Source: Hydrogenophaga sp. (GTDB lineage Bacteria > Pseudomonadota > Gammaproteobacteria > Burkholderiales > Burkholderiaceae_C). From it: a stretch of DNA of 36,646 nucleotides. Where the stretch lies: NCBI GenBank assembly GCA_030696525.1, contig JAUYSB010000168.1, forward strand, positions 1 through 36,646, given 5' to 3'. Below, piece by piece: positions 29,774-36,646 of this stretch (its first letter is position 1; every line of letters begins with the position of its first letter). Below the pieces are notes generated by a model, which saw only the letters and a program-made list of their open reading frames with translations, ran no database searches and was not told where the DNA came from. The translations under genes and the position numbers were made by a program.

Positions 29774-31223
29774 CCTGACCTGCGATCCATCCAGCGCGGC
29801 GCTCCCTGAGACGGGCGCGCCAACCCCAGTGTGGGTGGCCATCGGCGCATCGGCCGGGGGGCTGGATGCACTGCAGCAATTGATCATTGGTCTGTTGCCC
29901 ACCGGGCGTCAGGGCTACATCGTGGCGCAGCACATGGCGGGCGGTGTGCATGCCGAACGCCTGCGGCAATTGTTGTCGCACCACAGCGCAATGCCCGTGC
30001 GCGTGGCGGCTGATGGCGACGCGCCACAAGTCGACGAAATCTTGTTGATTCCGGGCGGCTGCCACGCCGTCTGGCAGGCGGGTGCATTGCACCTGCTGCC
30101 GCCCTCGGAGCACTATTTTTCAACGCCATCGGTGGATGCCTTGTTTGCCTCCCTGGCAGCTCTGCCCCGTGGCCAGGCCTGCGGCATCGTGTTGTCTGGC
30201 TCTGGCAGCGACGGCGCGGAGGGCTGCAAAACGCTCCGCCAAGCGGGGCACACTGTGCTGGTGCAGCAGCCAGCAGAAGCGCGTTTCCAAGGCATGCCCG
30301 AGGCGGCGATGGCGGCACGCGGTGCGCAGGTGTTGTCATTGGCCGACATGACACGTTGGCTGCAAGGGCCCCGGTTGACCGATCGGCCTGCCCTGAACCA
30401 CCCAGCACCGAGCGCATCACCTGAGGAAGAGGCCCTGGCCCGACTGTTGCCCGCCATTGCCCAGTTCACCCAGGTGGACTTTGGGGGCTACAAGGTGGAT
30501 ACCCTGTTGCGCCGGCTGGCCAAACGGCAGCGGGAGACCGCTGAGCCTGACCTCCCGCGTTACGTCGCCTGGGCGCTGGGTCAGCCGCAGGAGCTTTGGC
30601 TTTTGCAGCAGCGGTTTTTGGTGTCGGTGTCCTCGTTTTTTCGGGATCGCACCGCCTTTGAGGCCTTGGCCGCTGCCTGGTCTGCCCAGGCCTCAACCAC
30701 GCCCTGGCGCTGCTGGGTGCCCGCCTGCGCCACCGGCGAGGAGGCCTACACCTTGGCGATGTTGCGCGAAGCAGGCGTTGCGGCCGGGCGCTGGTCGGCC
30801 GACTTCGAGTTGCTGGCAAGCGACTTGAACAAGGAGGCACTTGCGGTGGCTCGCCATGCCTGTTACGCAGCAACTGCCTTGCGTGAAATGCCCGTGGACT
30901 ATCGCGACCGATGGTTTTTGCCAGCGACCACACAGCAGGAGGTGTGGCGAGTCCATGAGCAACTGCGCTCACGGGTGCATTTTGAGCAAGCCGACTTGCT
31001 CCACAAGGTGGCACCTGGCCCGTGGGATCTGATCAGTTGCCGCAACTTGCTCATCTACCTAAAGGCTGAGTGCCAGGATCGTTTGATCCGGGCCTTTCAC
31101 GCTCAGTTGAAGCCCGACGGGCTGCTTTTCATCAGCCCATCAGAAACGCTGGGGCAGGCCGCCATGAACCTGTTTGTGCCGGTGGACATGGGCCACCGCA
31201 TTTTCCGCAAGGTGCTTAGGTAG
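29763..31223 (+). CDS. CheB-CheR fusion (methylesterase-methyltransferase) without receiver
   Basis: This 486-residue protein joins a CheB methylesterase domain (about 20-200) to a CheR methyltransferase (about 222-486). The CheB triad is visible: Ser30 in IGASAGG, His57 in AQHMAGG and Asp150 in SGSGSDGAEG. CheR shows SSFFRDRTAFE (290-300), the S-adenosylmethionine loop PACATGEEAYTLAM (320-333) and SCRNLLIYL. Classical CheB has an N-terminal receiver that controls it; that is absent, and so are the PAS and kinase parts common in longer CheB-CheR fusions. The ATG at 29763 overlaps the kinase gene by 11 bases, so coupled expression is likely. Its target could be the chemoreceptor at 18105, which carries a pentapeptide tether, or the kinase itself; that is inference. 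Confidence 0.92.
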
Positions 31224-31283
31224 CCATTGCGCCGCCCAAGCTGTTGCCACGATTCCTCAACCTTGTTCACCCCAATTCAAGCC

Positions 31284-32435
31284 ATGACCGACGACACCAA
31301 CCAGATCCACCGCCCGACCGTGCTGGTGGTGGACGACACGCCCGACAACCTGTCCTTGATGGCCAGCCTGCTGCGCGATGTCTACCGCGTGCAGGTGGCC
31401 AACAGCGGTGAGAAGGCGCTCAAGCTGATCAACGCCGGTCAGCGACCGGACCTGATCCTGCTGGACATCATGATGCCCGGCATGTCTGGGTACGAGGTGT
31501 GCGAAGCACTCAAGGCCGACCCCTTGACCCGCGACATCCCCATCATCTTTCTCACCGCCATGACCGCGACCCAGGATGAAAAGAAGGGGCTGGATCTCGG
31601 TGCGGTGGACTTCATCACCAAGCCAGTCAACCCACCCATCGTGTTGTCGCGGGTGGCGACACAGCTCAAGGTCAAGGCCGCCGCCGATTTTCTGCGCGAT
31701 CAGAATGCGTTTCTGGAAGCCGAGGTGCGCAAACGCACCCAAGAGCTGGGCGCCATCCAGGACGTGACCATTCTGGCCATGGCGTCGCTGGCGGAAACCC
31801 GAGACAACGACACCGGCAACCACATCCGGCGCACCCAGCACTACATCAAGCTGCTGGCGGAACACCTCAAGACCCATCCGCGGTTCAAGGATTTTCTGAC
31901 CGACCAGACCATCAGCAGCCTGTACAAATCGGCACCCTTGCACGACATCGGCAAGGTGGGCATTCCCGACCGCATCCTGCTCAAGCCGGGCCGTTTCACG
32001 CCCGAGGAGTTCGAGATCATGAAAACCCACACGACGTTGGGGCGTGACGCCATCCAGCATGCCGAAGACCAGTTGGGCTTGAAGGTGGATTTCTTGAAGT
32101 TTGCCAAGGAAATCGCTTACTCGCACCAGGAAAAGTGGGACGGCTCGGGTTATCCCGAGGGCATTGGGGGCGACGACATTCCCGTCGCGGCGCGGCTGAT
32201 GGCGGTGGCCGACGTCTACGACGCCCTGATCAGCCGCCGCGTCTACAAGGAAGGCATGCCCCACGTGAAGGCCGTGGACATCATCCTGGATGGGCGCGGC
32301 ACACACTTCGATCCCGATGTGGTCGACGCTTTTTTTGCCGTCTCGGAAGAATTTCAGCGTGTTGCACTGACCTATCAAGACGACGACGACACGTTGCAGA
32401 AAAAGGCTGCAGCACTCAAGGTCATCACGGGCTGA
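31284..32435 (+). CDS. Receiver/HD-GYP c-di-GMP phosphodiesterase response regulator
   Basis: This 383-residue protein has a receiver domain (about 11-128) with phospho-acceptor Asp61 in LLDIMMPGMSG, Thr91 and Lys113. A helical linker leads to an HD-GYP domain (about 160-370) with His220-Asp221 in LHDIGKVGIPDR, the following KTHTTLG, HQEKWDGSGYP (281-291) and ADVYDAL. Such RpfG-type proteins hydrolyse c-di-GMP to GMP when phosphorylated. Its receiver is strikingly like the second receiver of the protein at 22070; both open RPTVLVVDDTPDNL. It is the last gene of the operon and the probable output of the hybrid kinase. The ATG at 31284 was preferred over an earlier frame opening that adds 19 unrelated residues. 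Confidence 0.94.
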   Translation: MTDDTNQIHRPTVLVVDDTPDNLSLMASLLRDVYRVQVANSGEKALKLINAGQRPDLILLDIMMPGMSGYEVCEALKADPLTRDIPIIFLTAMTATQDEKKGLDLGAVDFITKPVNPPIVLSRVATQLKVKAAADFLRDQNAFLEAEVRKRTQELGAIQDVTILAMASLAETRDNDTGNHIRRTQHYIKLLAEHLKTHPRFKDFLTDQTISSLYKSAPLHDIGKVGIPDRILLKPGRFTPEEFEIMKTHTTLGRDAIQHAEDQLGLKVDFLKFAKEIAYSHQEKWDGSGYPEGIGGDDIPVAARLMAVADVYDALISRRVYKEGMPHVKAVDIILDGRGTHFDPDVVDAFFAVSEEFQRVALTYQDDDDTLQKKAAALKVITG

Positions 32436-32608
32436 GTGGCAGGGCAGAGCAGCGAGAACTTCCTCTAGCGCGGCCAACCAGCTGAGCTTCCGCAGAAGCA
32501 TACGGCAGTGCGGTGAAACGAAAAAGTCCGGCCTGACCATCGAGACCAAGCACGGTGGTTGGAGCCGAAGACGAGTCACTCATGGGGTGACTGGAAACGA
32601 GTGAGCCG

Positions 32609-33547
32609 TCAGTCTCGCTGGTCCGGCAAATACTCAAGCACGAGTTTTTCGATGAGGTCCGCCTGCAGCAGGTCTTTGCGCGCCTTGAGCGGATCCCGGT
32701 CTTTGCGTTTGCCAAGTTCTCTTTTCACCCTCGCATAGTCTCTAGGGGCAATGGTGTGCATGCGGGCCATCTCGCCAGTGCTGGCGACAACGATCTGCTC
32801 GTATCGAGCTGCACCCAGCAACTTGTCTCCAGTGGCAACCTGTACGGGCCCAATGTCGTCCTCATGCGCAGTCGCTCGCATCGGGTGCTCATCTTTGTCT
32901 GTAGCCATGCGCCTGATGACATCGATTTCAAAGCCACTGGCATTCACCAGCGTGCACAAATCTCCTTGCTTGAGCTCAAACGTCTTGTCCGCCCGGCGCA
33001 ATAAGTCCACAAGGGACATGTCAACTTTATCTAGCTGGGCCAGAAACTGGGCGCGCTTACGTGTGTCCAGCAAAAGGTCGACGTCCTGAGTCGCCAGAGC
33101 ATCTCCTGGAAACAGCACCCCGGCCCTCTGTTCGTAGGCGAACAACGCGTGTGTGCCGACAACCAAGAAGTGGCGGTCGACACCCGCATCCTTGAGTGCC
33201 TGCAATGCACGGACCATGATGGAAGGCGCTCGGCCCACCCTCAGCGATCGATTGAGCTTTCGATGAATATCCAGTTCAGAGCGCAACTGCTTGACCCGCT
33301 CCTCGATAGCCGCCTTTTCGGCGGTGAATTTTTGCGCAGCTGATTGGTTTTCTTCGGTAATGGGACCGATCGAGCGCTGCTGACCACGCGTGTCTCGACG
33401 AATGAGATAGTTGCGGGCGCCGACCGTGCGCACAAACATTGTGCCGCGGAACTTGGCTGCGCGCTGCTCCGCCGCGTCCAACGCATCAAACACTGCACAG
33501 GCGTCAACATACTGGGAAAGCTGGCGGCTTGAGAGTTCAATGAACAT
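32609..33547 (-). CDS. GSU2403-type nucleotidyltransferase-fold protein
   Basis: This 312-residue protein matches what I know of the GSU2403/NTP_transf_8 family. A helical N-terminal region (YVDACAVFDALDAAE, then a coiled coil of about 65-100) precedes a nucleotidyltransferase core with GTHALFAYEQ at 131-140 and the acidic pair Asp155-x-Asp157 in ATQDVDLLLD. Such folds transfer nucleotides to RNA, protein or small molecules; for this family the target is unknown. Upstream in-frame starts exist (ATG 33568, TTG 33577). I prefer 33547 because the inverted repeats at 33549-33651 then lie entirely in the promoter region. The DNA at its start is AT-rich compared with the window. No partner gene is adjacent. 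Toxin-antitoxin nucleotidyltransferases (AbiEii, MNT) are distant fold relatives; a toxin role is speculation. Confidence 0.78.
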   Translation of the reverse strand: MFIELSSRQLSQYVDACAVFDALDAAEQRAAKFRGTMFVRTVGARNYLIRRDTRGQQRSIGPITEENQSAAQKFTAEKAAIEERVKQLRSELDIHRKLNRSLRVGRAPSIMVRALQALKDAGVDRHFLVVGTHALFAYEQRAGVLFPGDALATQDVDLLLDTRKRAQFLAQLDKVDMSLVDLLRRADKTFELKQGDLCTLVNASGFEIDVIRRMATDKDEHPMRATAHEDDIGPVQVATGDKLLGAARYEQIVVASTGEMARMHTIAPRDYARVKRELGKRKDRDPLKARKDLLQADLIEKLVLEYLPDQRD

Positions 33548-33548
33548 T

Positions 33549-33651
33549 ATTTCACTAATTGTATGCATCTCATTCAAACTTAGTGAAATTTTGAAGTATC
33601 AGCATCACAAGCTTCACTAATTTTCATGCAAGAAAATAAACTTAGTGAAAT
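33549..33651. promoter_or_regulatory. Twin inverted repeats upstream of the nucleotidyltransferase gene
   Basis: ATTTCACTAA (33549-33558) and TTAGTGAAAT (33580-33589) are perfect inverted copies. TTCACTAA (33613-33620) and TTAGTGAAAT (33642-33651) form a second pair. In both pairs the octamers are separated by exactly 21 bases, and 25 bases separate the pairs. Identical geometry in a short AT-rich segment directly before a gene start is what two sites for a dimeric regulator look like. No regulator gene adjoins, so the binding protein is unknown; the nucleotidyltransferase itself or a distant regulator are options. Confidence 0.65.
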
Positions 33652-33854
33652 CGGACCGAAACAGTTGCATCGTGGCGCAGGCCAGGGACTCACAACGCAC
33701 GCGGCAAAGGTGCTCCGGGTTTCATGAGTTGTGGTGGCCACGGTACCGCTTGTACGCACTTTTCCTGGGTGCTGTCTACTCGTCCCTAAAACACCCGTGA
33801 TTTAACATAATGAAAATCGTAAAACATGAAATGTTGCCTACAACAAGCGCAGAC

Positions 33855-33907
33855 TGAGTAGGATCACAATCCACAGGTCCGCGATTCGAATCCATGAAGC
33901 GCCACCA
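33855..33907 (+). other. Degenerate tRNA 3'-end-like segment
   Basis: The segment ends in GCGCCACCA (33899-33907), like an acceptor 3' strand with discriminator and CCA. A T-loop-like TTCGAAT lies at 33885-33891 at the correct distance upstream, and GGAT...ATCC resembles an anticodon stem with a shortened loop. The T-stem has two mismatches. No 5' acceptor partner (GGCGCTT expected) is found upstream, so this is not a working tRNA. A strong terminator follows directly, as after a real tRNA gene. It may be a decayed tRNA or an attachment-site remnant. Confidence 0.35.
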
Positions 33908-33911
33908 AATC

Positions 33912-33942
33912 AAGCCCACTGTTTCACGACAGTGGGCTTTTT
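33912..33942 (+). terminator. Rho-independent terminator
   Basis: AAGCCCACTGT (33912-33922) and ACAGTGGGCTT (33929-33939) form a perfect 11-pair stem with a six-base loop TTCACG, followed by TTT on the + strand. The flanking A residues before the stem could also make it work on the - strand. On the + strand it follows the tRNA-like segment; on the - strand it lies after the stop of the FAD dehydrogenase at 34073. Confidence 0.8.
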
Positions 33943-34072
33943 CGTTGCCCCTGTCGAACCTGTAGCAAGGTCGTGCAAGGTTTTCGGGCAAGGGCTTTGC
34001 CCGAAACAGTGGCCACGCTGCGCCCACCCAGCATGCCACGTCGCCCATCTATGGTGGATCGCTGGTGGACCC

Positions 34073-36646
34073 TCAGGCCAGTAGCCCCGCCAGCAGGCGG
34101 CTCATGTGCAGCGCTTCGCGCTGGGCGCCGTCGTGAATCTGGTGGCGGCAGCTGGTGCCGTCGGCCACCACAATCGCATCGGGTTGGGCACGCACCGCCG
34201 GTAACAGGCTGAGTTCGGCCATTTGCATCGACACCTCATGGTGGGAGGCCTCGTAGCCGAAGCTGCCGGCCATGCCACAACAGCTGCTCTCGATCAGCTG
34301 TGGCTGGGCACCCGGAATCCAGCGCAGCACCTCCAGAATCGGTGAGACCGCATCAAACGCTTTCTGGTGGCAGTGGCCGTGTAGCAGCACCGGCCGCTCA
34401 ACGGGTTTGATCTTGGCCTTCAGCCCATCGAGCCGCCCAGCCTTGGCCTCGCGCGCCAGAAATTCCTCGAACAACATGGCTTGCGCGGCAATCTGCTGCG
34501 GCGCCTCACCCAGGCCCATCACCAGCATCTCGTCACGCAGCGTCAGCAGGCAAGAAGGCTCCAGCCCAACGATGGCGAGGCCTTTCTGCGCGAACGGCAG
34601 CAGGCTGGCCACCACTTCGCGCGCCTTGTCTTTGGCCTGATCCACCAAGCCGCTGGCCAGGTAGGTGCGACCACAACACAGGTGTTGGCCATCGTCCAGC
34701 AGCTTGGTGGCCACATGCACCGTGTAGCCGGCGGCCTGCAACACGCGCACGGCAGCGTGAGCGTTGTCAGACTCAAAGTAGCCGTTGAAGGTGTCCACAA
34801 ACAGCACCACACCAAGCTCGGCGGCCAGCACCTCTTCGCGGGTGGCGGTTTTGAGTGGGGTGTTGAAGAAGTGCTGACGGCTCCATTCGGGCAGGCTGCG
34901 CTGGGCCGACAGGCCCAGCATCTTTTCAGTGAGCGCGGCCAACAGCGGCACCCGGTTGCGCAGGTTGAGCAGCGGCGCCAGGCGCGCGGCCCGAGCGGCA
35001 TAGTCGGGCAGCTGGGCCACCAGCCGGTCTTTGAGCGAGTGGCCGTGCTTGGCCTTGTAGTGCTGCAGGAACTCGACCTTCATCTTGGCCATGTCCACGC
35101 CGGTGGGACAGTCGCGTTTGCAGCCTTTGCAGCCCACACACAGGTCCATGGCCTCGCGCACCACCTCGCTGGTCAGTGCATCGCTGCCCGCCAGGCCCGG
35201 AATCTGCCCGCTGAGCGCCAGCCGCAAGGTGTTGGCCCGCCCGCGTGTGAGGTGTTGTTCGTCGCGTGTCACGCGGTAGCTCGGGCACATGGTGCCAGCG
35301 TCGAACTTGCGGCAGTGCCCGTTGTTGTTGCACATCTCCACCGCCTTGGCCAGGCCACGCGCCGGGTCCTCGCCTGTGCCGGGTGCGGTGGTCACTTCGG
35401 TCACCGGGTCGGCCTTCACATCCCAGGCGCTCCAGTCGAGCACGGGCTGGATGGGCACCACCTTGTAGCTGGGCGGGAAGCGCATCAGGCGCGTGTCGTC
35501 CATCCTGGGCGGGTTGACGATGCGGTTGGGCGAAAACAGCTGGCCCGGGTCGAGGTGCTGCTTGATGCGGGCAAACGCCTCTGTGATGCGCGGCCCGAAC
35601 TGCCACTCGATCCATTCGCCGCGGCACAGGCCGTCGCCATGTTCGCCGCTGTAGGCGCCCTTGTACTTGCGCACCAGCTCGCTGGCCTCCTCGGCAATCG
35701 CGCGCATTTTGCTGGCGCCGCCGGTCCGCATGTCCAGAATCGGCCGCACATGCAACGTGCCCACCGAGGCGTGGGCGTACCAGGTGCCACGGCTGCCGTG
35801 TTTGTGGAACACCTGGGTCAAGGCGTCGGTGTATTCGGCCAGGTGCACCAGCGGCACGGCGCAGTCTTCGATAAAGCTTACCGGCTTGCCGTCGCCGCGC
35901 AGGCTCATCATGATGTTCAAGCCCGCCTTGCGCACCTCCCACAGGTTTTTCTGCGGCGCGTCGTCCACCATTTCCACCACGCTGCCGGACAGGCCCAGGT
36001 CGCCCATCAGCTCCACCAGCTCACGGATTTTGTGCACGATGTCGGCCTTGCTCGGGCCGCTGAATTCGACCAGCAACACCGCTTCGGGCTTGCCGCCGTT
36101 GATGTGGGGCGACAGCGCCGTGCGGATGGTGGGGGCGAAGGCCGGGTTCTTAAGAGACAGCTCGATCATCGTGCGGTCGACCAGCTCCACGGCGGTCAGC
36201 TGCCCGACCGCCATGCCCTCGCCCAGCTTGACGATGTGCTGCGCACTGTCCATGGCCTGGTAGAAGGTCGGGAAGTTCACCACCCCCAGCACCTTTGCGC
36301 GCGGCAATTCGCTCAGGCGCAGCTTGAGCGAGCGGGTTAGCGCAAGCGTGCCTTCGCTGCCCACCAACAGGTGCGCCAGGTTGACCGCCCCGTCGTGGGT
36401 GTAGGGCTTTTCGTTCTGGTTGCGAAAGATGTCGAGGTTGTAGCCCGCCACCCGGCGCAGCACCTTGGGCCAGCGCGCGTCGATCTCGTCGGCATGCTCC
36501 ATGGCCAGATCGCGAACAAAATCGCCAATCGCCCGCGCTTTTGGCGAGGCCGTGGCATAGTCGCCAAAGTCCACCAGGCTGCCGTCAGCCAACCAGGCCT
36601 GCGCTCCCTGCACGTTGTGCAACATGTTGCCGTAGGCCACCGAGCG
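34073..36646 (-). CDS. FAD-linked oxidase with 4Fe-4S and CCG domains, YdiJ-type, N-terminus missing
   Basis: The frame is still open at the window edge, so the N-terminus lies outside; 857 residues are visible. They start inside the FAD-binding region (VAYGNMLHNVQG, then LLVGSEGTLALTRSLKLRL) and continue with the FAD-oxidase C-terminal domain (YAHASVGTLHVRPILDMR, YSGEHGDG). Iron-sulfur cysteines follow in CNNNGHCRKFDAGTMCPSY and CVGCKGCKRDCPTGVD, then two CCG-type heterodisulfide-reductase-like segments (CCGRTYLASG and SSCCGMAGSFGYE). This order matches YdiJ, a D-2-hydroxyglutarate/D-lactate-type dehydrogenase of about 1000 residues. It oxidises a D-2-hydroxy acid and passes electrons through FAD and FeS centres, probably to quinones. 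Substrate choice cannot be read here. Confidence 0.92.
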   Translation of the reverse strand, partial: RSVAYGNMLHNVQGAQAWLADGSLVDFGDYATASPKARAIGDFVRDLAMEHADEIDARWPKVLRRVAGYNLDIFRNQNEKPYTHDGAVNLAHLLVGSEGTLALTRSLKLRLSELPRAKVLGVVNFPTFYQAMDSAQHIVKLGEGMAVGQLTAVELVDRTMIELSLKNPAFAPTIRTALSPHINGGKPEAVLLVEFSGPSKADIVHKIRELVELMGDLGLSGSVVEMVDDAPQKNLWEVRKAGLNIMMSLRGDGKPVSFIEDCAVPLVHLAEYTDALTQVFHKHGSRGTWYAHASVGTLHVRPILDMRTGGASKMRAIAEEASELVRKYKGAYSGEHGDGLCRGEWIEWQFGPRITEAFARIKQHLDPGQLFSPNRIVNPPRMDDTRLMRFPPSYKVVPIQPVLDWSAWDVKADPVTEVTTAPGTGEDPARGLAKAVEMCNNNGHCRKFDAGTMCPSYRVTRDEQHLTRGRANTLRLALSGQIPGLAGSDALTSEVVREAMDLCVGCKGCKRDCPTGVDMAKMKVEFLQHYKAKHGHSLKDRLVAQLPDYAARAARLAPLLNLRNRVPLLAALTEKMLGLSAQRSLPEWSRQHFFNTPLKTATREEVLAAELGVVLFVDTFNGYFESDNAHAAVRVLQAAGYTVHVATKLLDDGQHLCCGRTYLASGLVDQAKDKAREVVASLLPFAQKGLAIVGLEPSCLLTLRDEMLVMGLGEAPQQIAAQAMLFEEFLAREAKAGRLDGLKAKIKPVERPVLLHGHCHQKAFDAVSPILEVLRWIPGAQPQLIESSCCGMAGSFGYEASHHEVSMQMAELSLLPAVRAQPDAIVVADGTSCRHQIHDGAQREALHMSRLLAGLLA

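Larger units (their letters stand above)
33652..34072. other. Intergenic stretch with integration-scar features
   Basis: Apart from the tRNA-like 3' fragment and the terminator listed separately, I see no gene in these 421 bases. Base composition is uneven: an AT-rich patch at about 33785-33845 sits among GC-rich sequence. An open frame on the - strand (33776-34048) reads through the tRNA-like segment and terminator, and is not a credible gene. Confidence 0.55.

Noticed and set aside
32574-32592. AGTCAC/GTGACT inverted repeat downstream of the HD-GYP gene
   Set aside because: Six pairs only, no T-tract and no partner copy in the window; likely chance.
33776-34048. A 90-codon - strand open frame
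   Set aside because: It reads through the tRNA-like segment and the terminator; the phrase DSN in it is the reverse of a T-arm. It is not a credible protein.

Overview
The window is high-GC and dense with genes. Its orphan Bug-type solute-binding proteins, TfdA-like dioxygenase, CSS-motif EAL protein and large hybrid kinases are typical of Betaproteobacteria. I read it as a Burkholderiales chromosome, probably from the Comamonadaceae; this is inferred from gene content and not from any marker gene.

Left part (1-10.8 kb), transport and catabolism. The end of a YeiH-family membrane protein and an MFS exporter are followed by a divergent AraC-regulator/carboxymuconolactone-decarboxylase-like (CMD) pair. 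On the + strand come a quinone oxidoreductase, a Bug solute-binding protein, an intergenic stretch holding a broken IS3-type orfA, a TfdA/TauD dioxygenase, a second Bug protein, a fumarylacetoacetate-hydrolase-family enzyme and a maleylacetate-reductase-like dehydrogenase. A convergent LysR gene closes the set. This looks like a peripheral pathway for an imported organic acid, possibly aromatic or ether-linked, but no ring-cleavage enzyme is present.

Centre (10.8-20.8 kb, - strand), signalling. Read from the right, one co-directional run holds a second CMD-like gene, CheW, a chemoreceptor, a CSS-motif EAL protein, two GGDEF cyclases and a GGDEF-EAL protein. A second AraC regulator is divergent from the second CMD gene, so the AraC/CMD arrangement of the left part occurs twice. 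Both intergenic regions carry a GTGCCAC-type element and a related copy exactly 21 bp further on.

Right-centre (22-32.4 kb, + strand), four tightly spaced genes: a double-receiver protein with a degenerate histidine-kinase tail, a 1996-residue hybrid kinase (GAF, six PAS, two receivers, HPt), a receiver-less CheB-CheR fusion, and a receiver/HD-GYP phosphodiesterase. With the preceding block, about 21 kb is devoted to c-di-GMP turnover, chemoreception and phosphorelay.

Right end (32.4-36.6 kb). A GSU2403-type nucleotidyltransferase gene lies below two inverted repeats of identical geometry in AT-rich DNA. A degenerate tRNA 3'-end-like segment and a strong terminator follow, which suggests an integration scar. 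The window ends inside a large FAD/FeS dehydrogenase of the YdiJ type.
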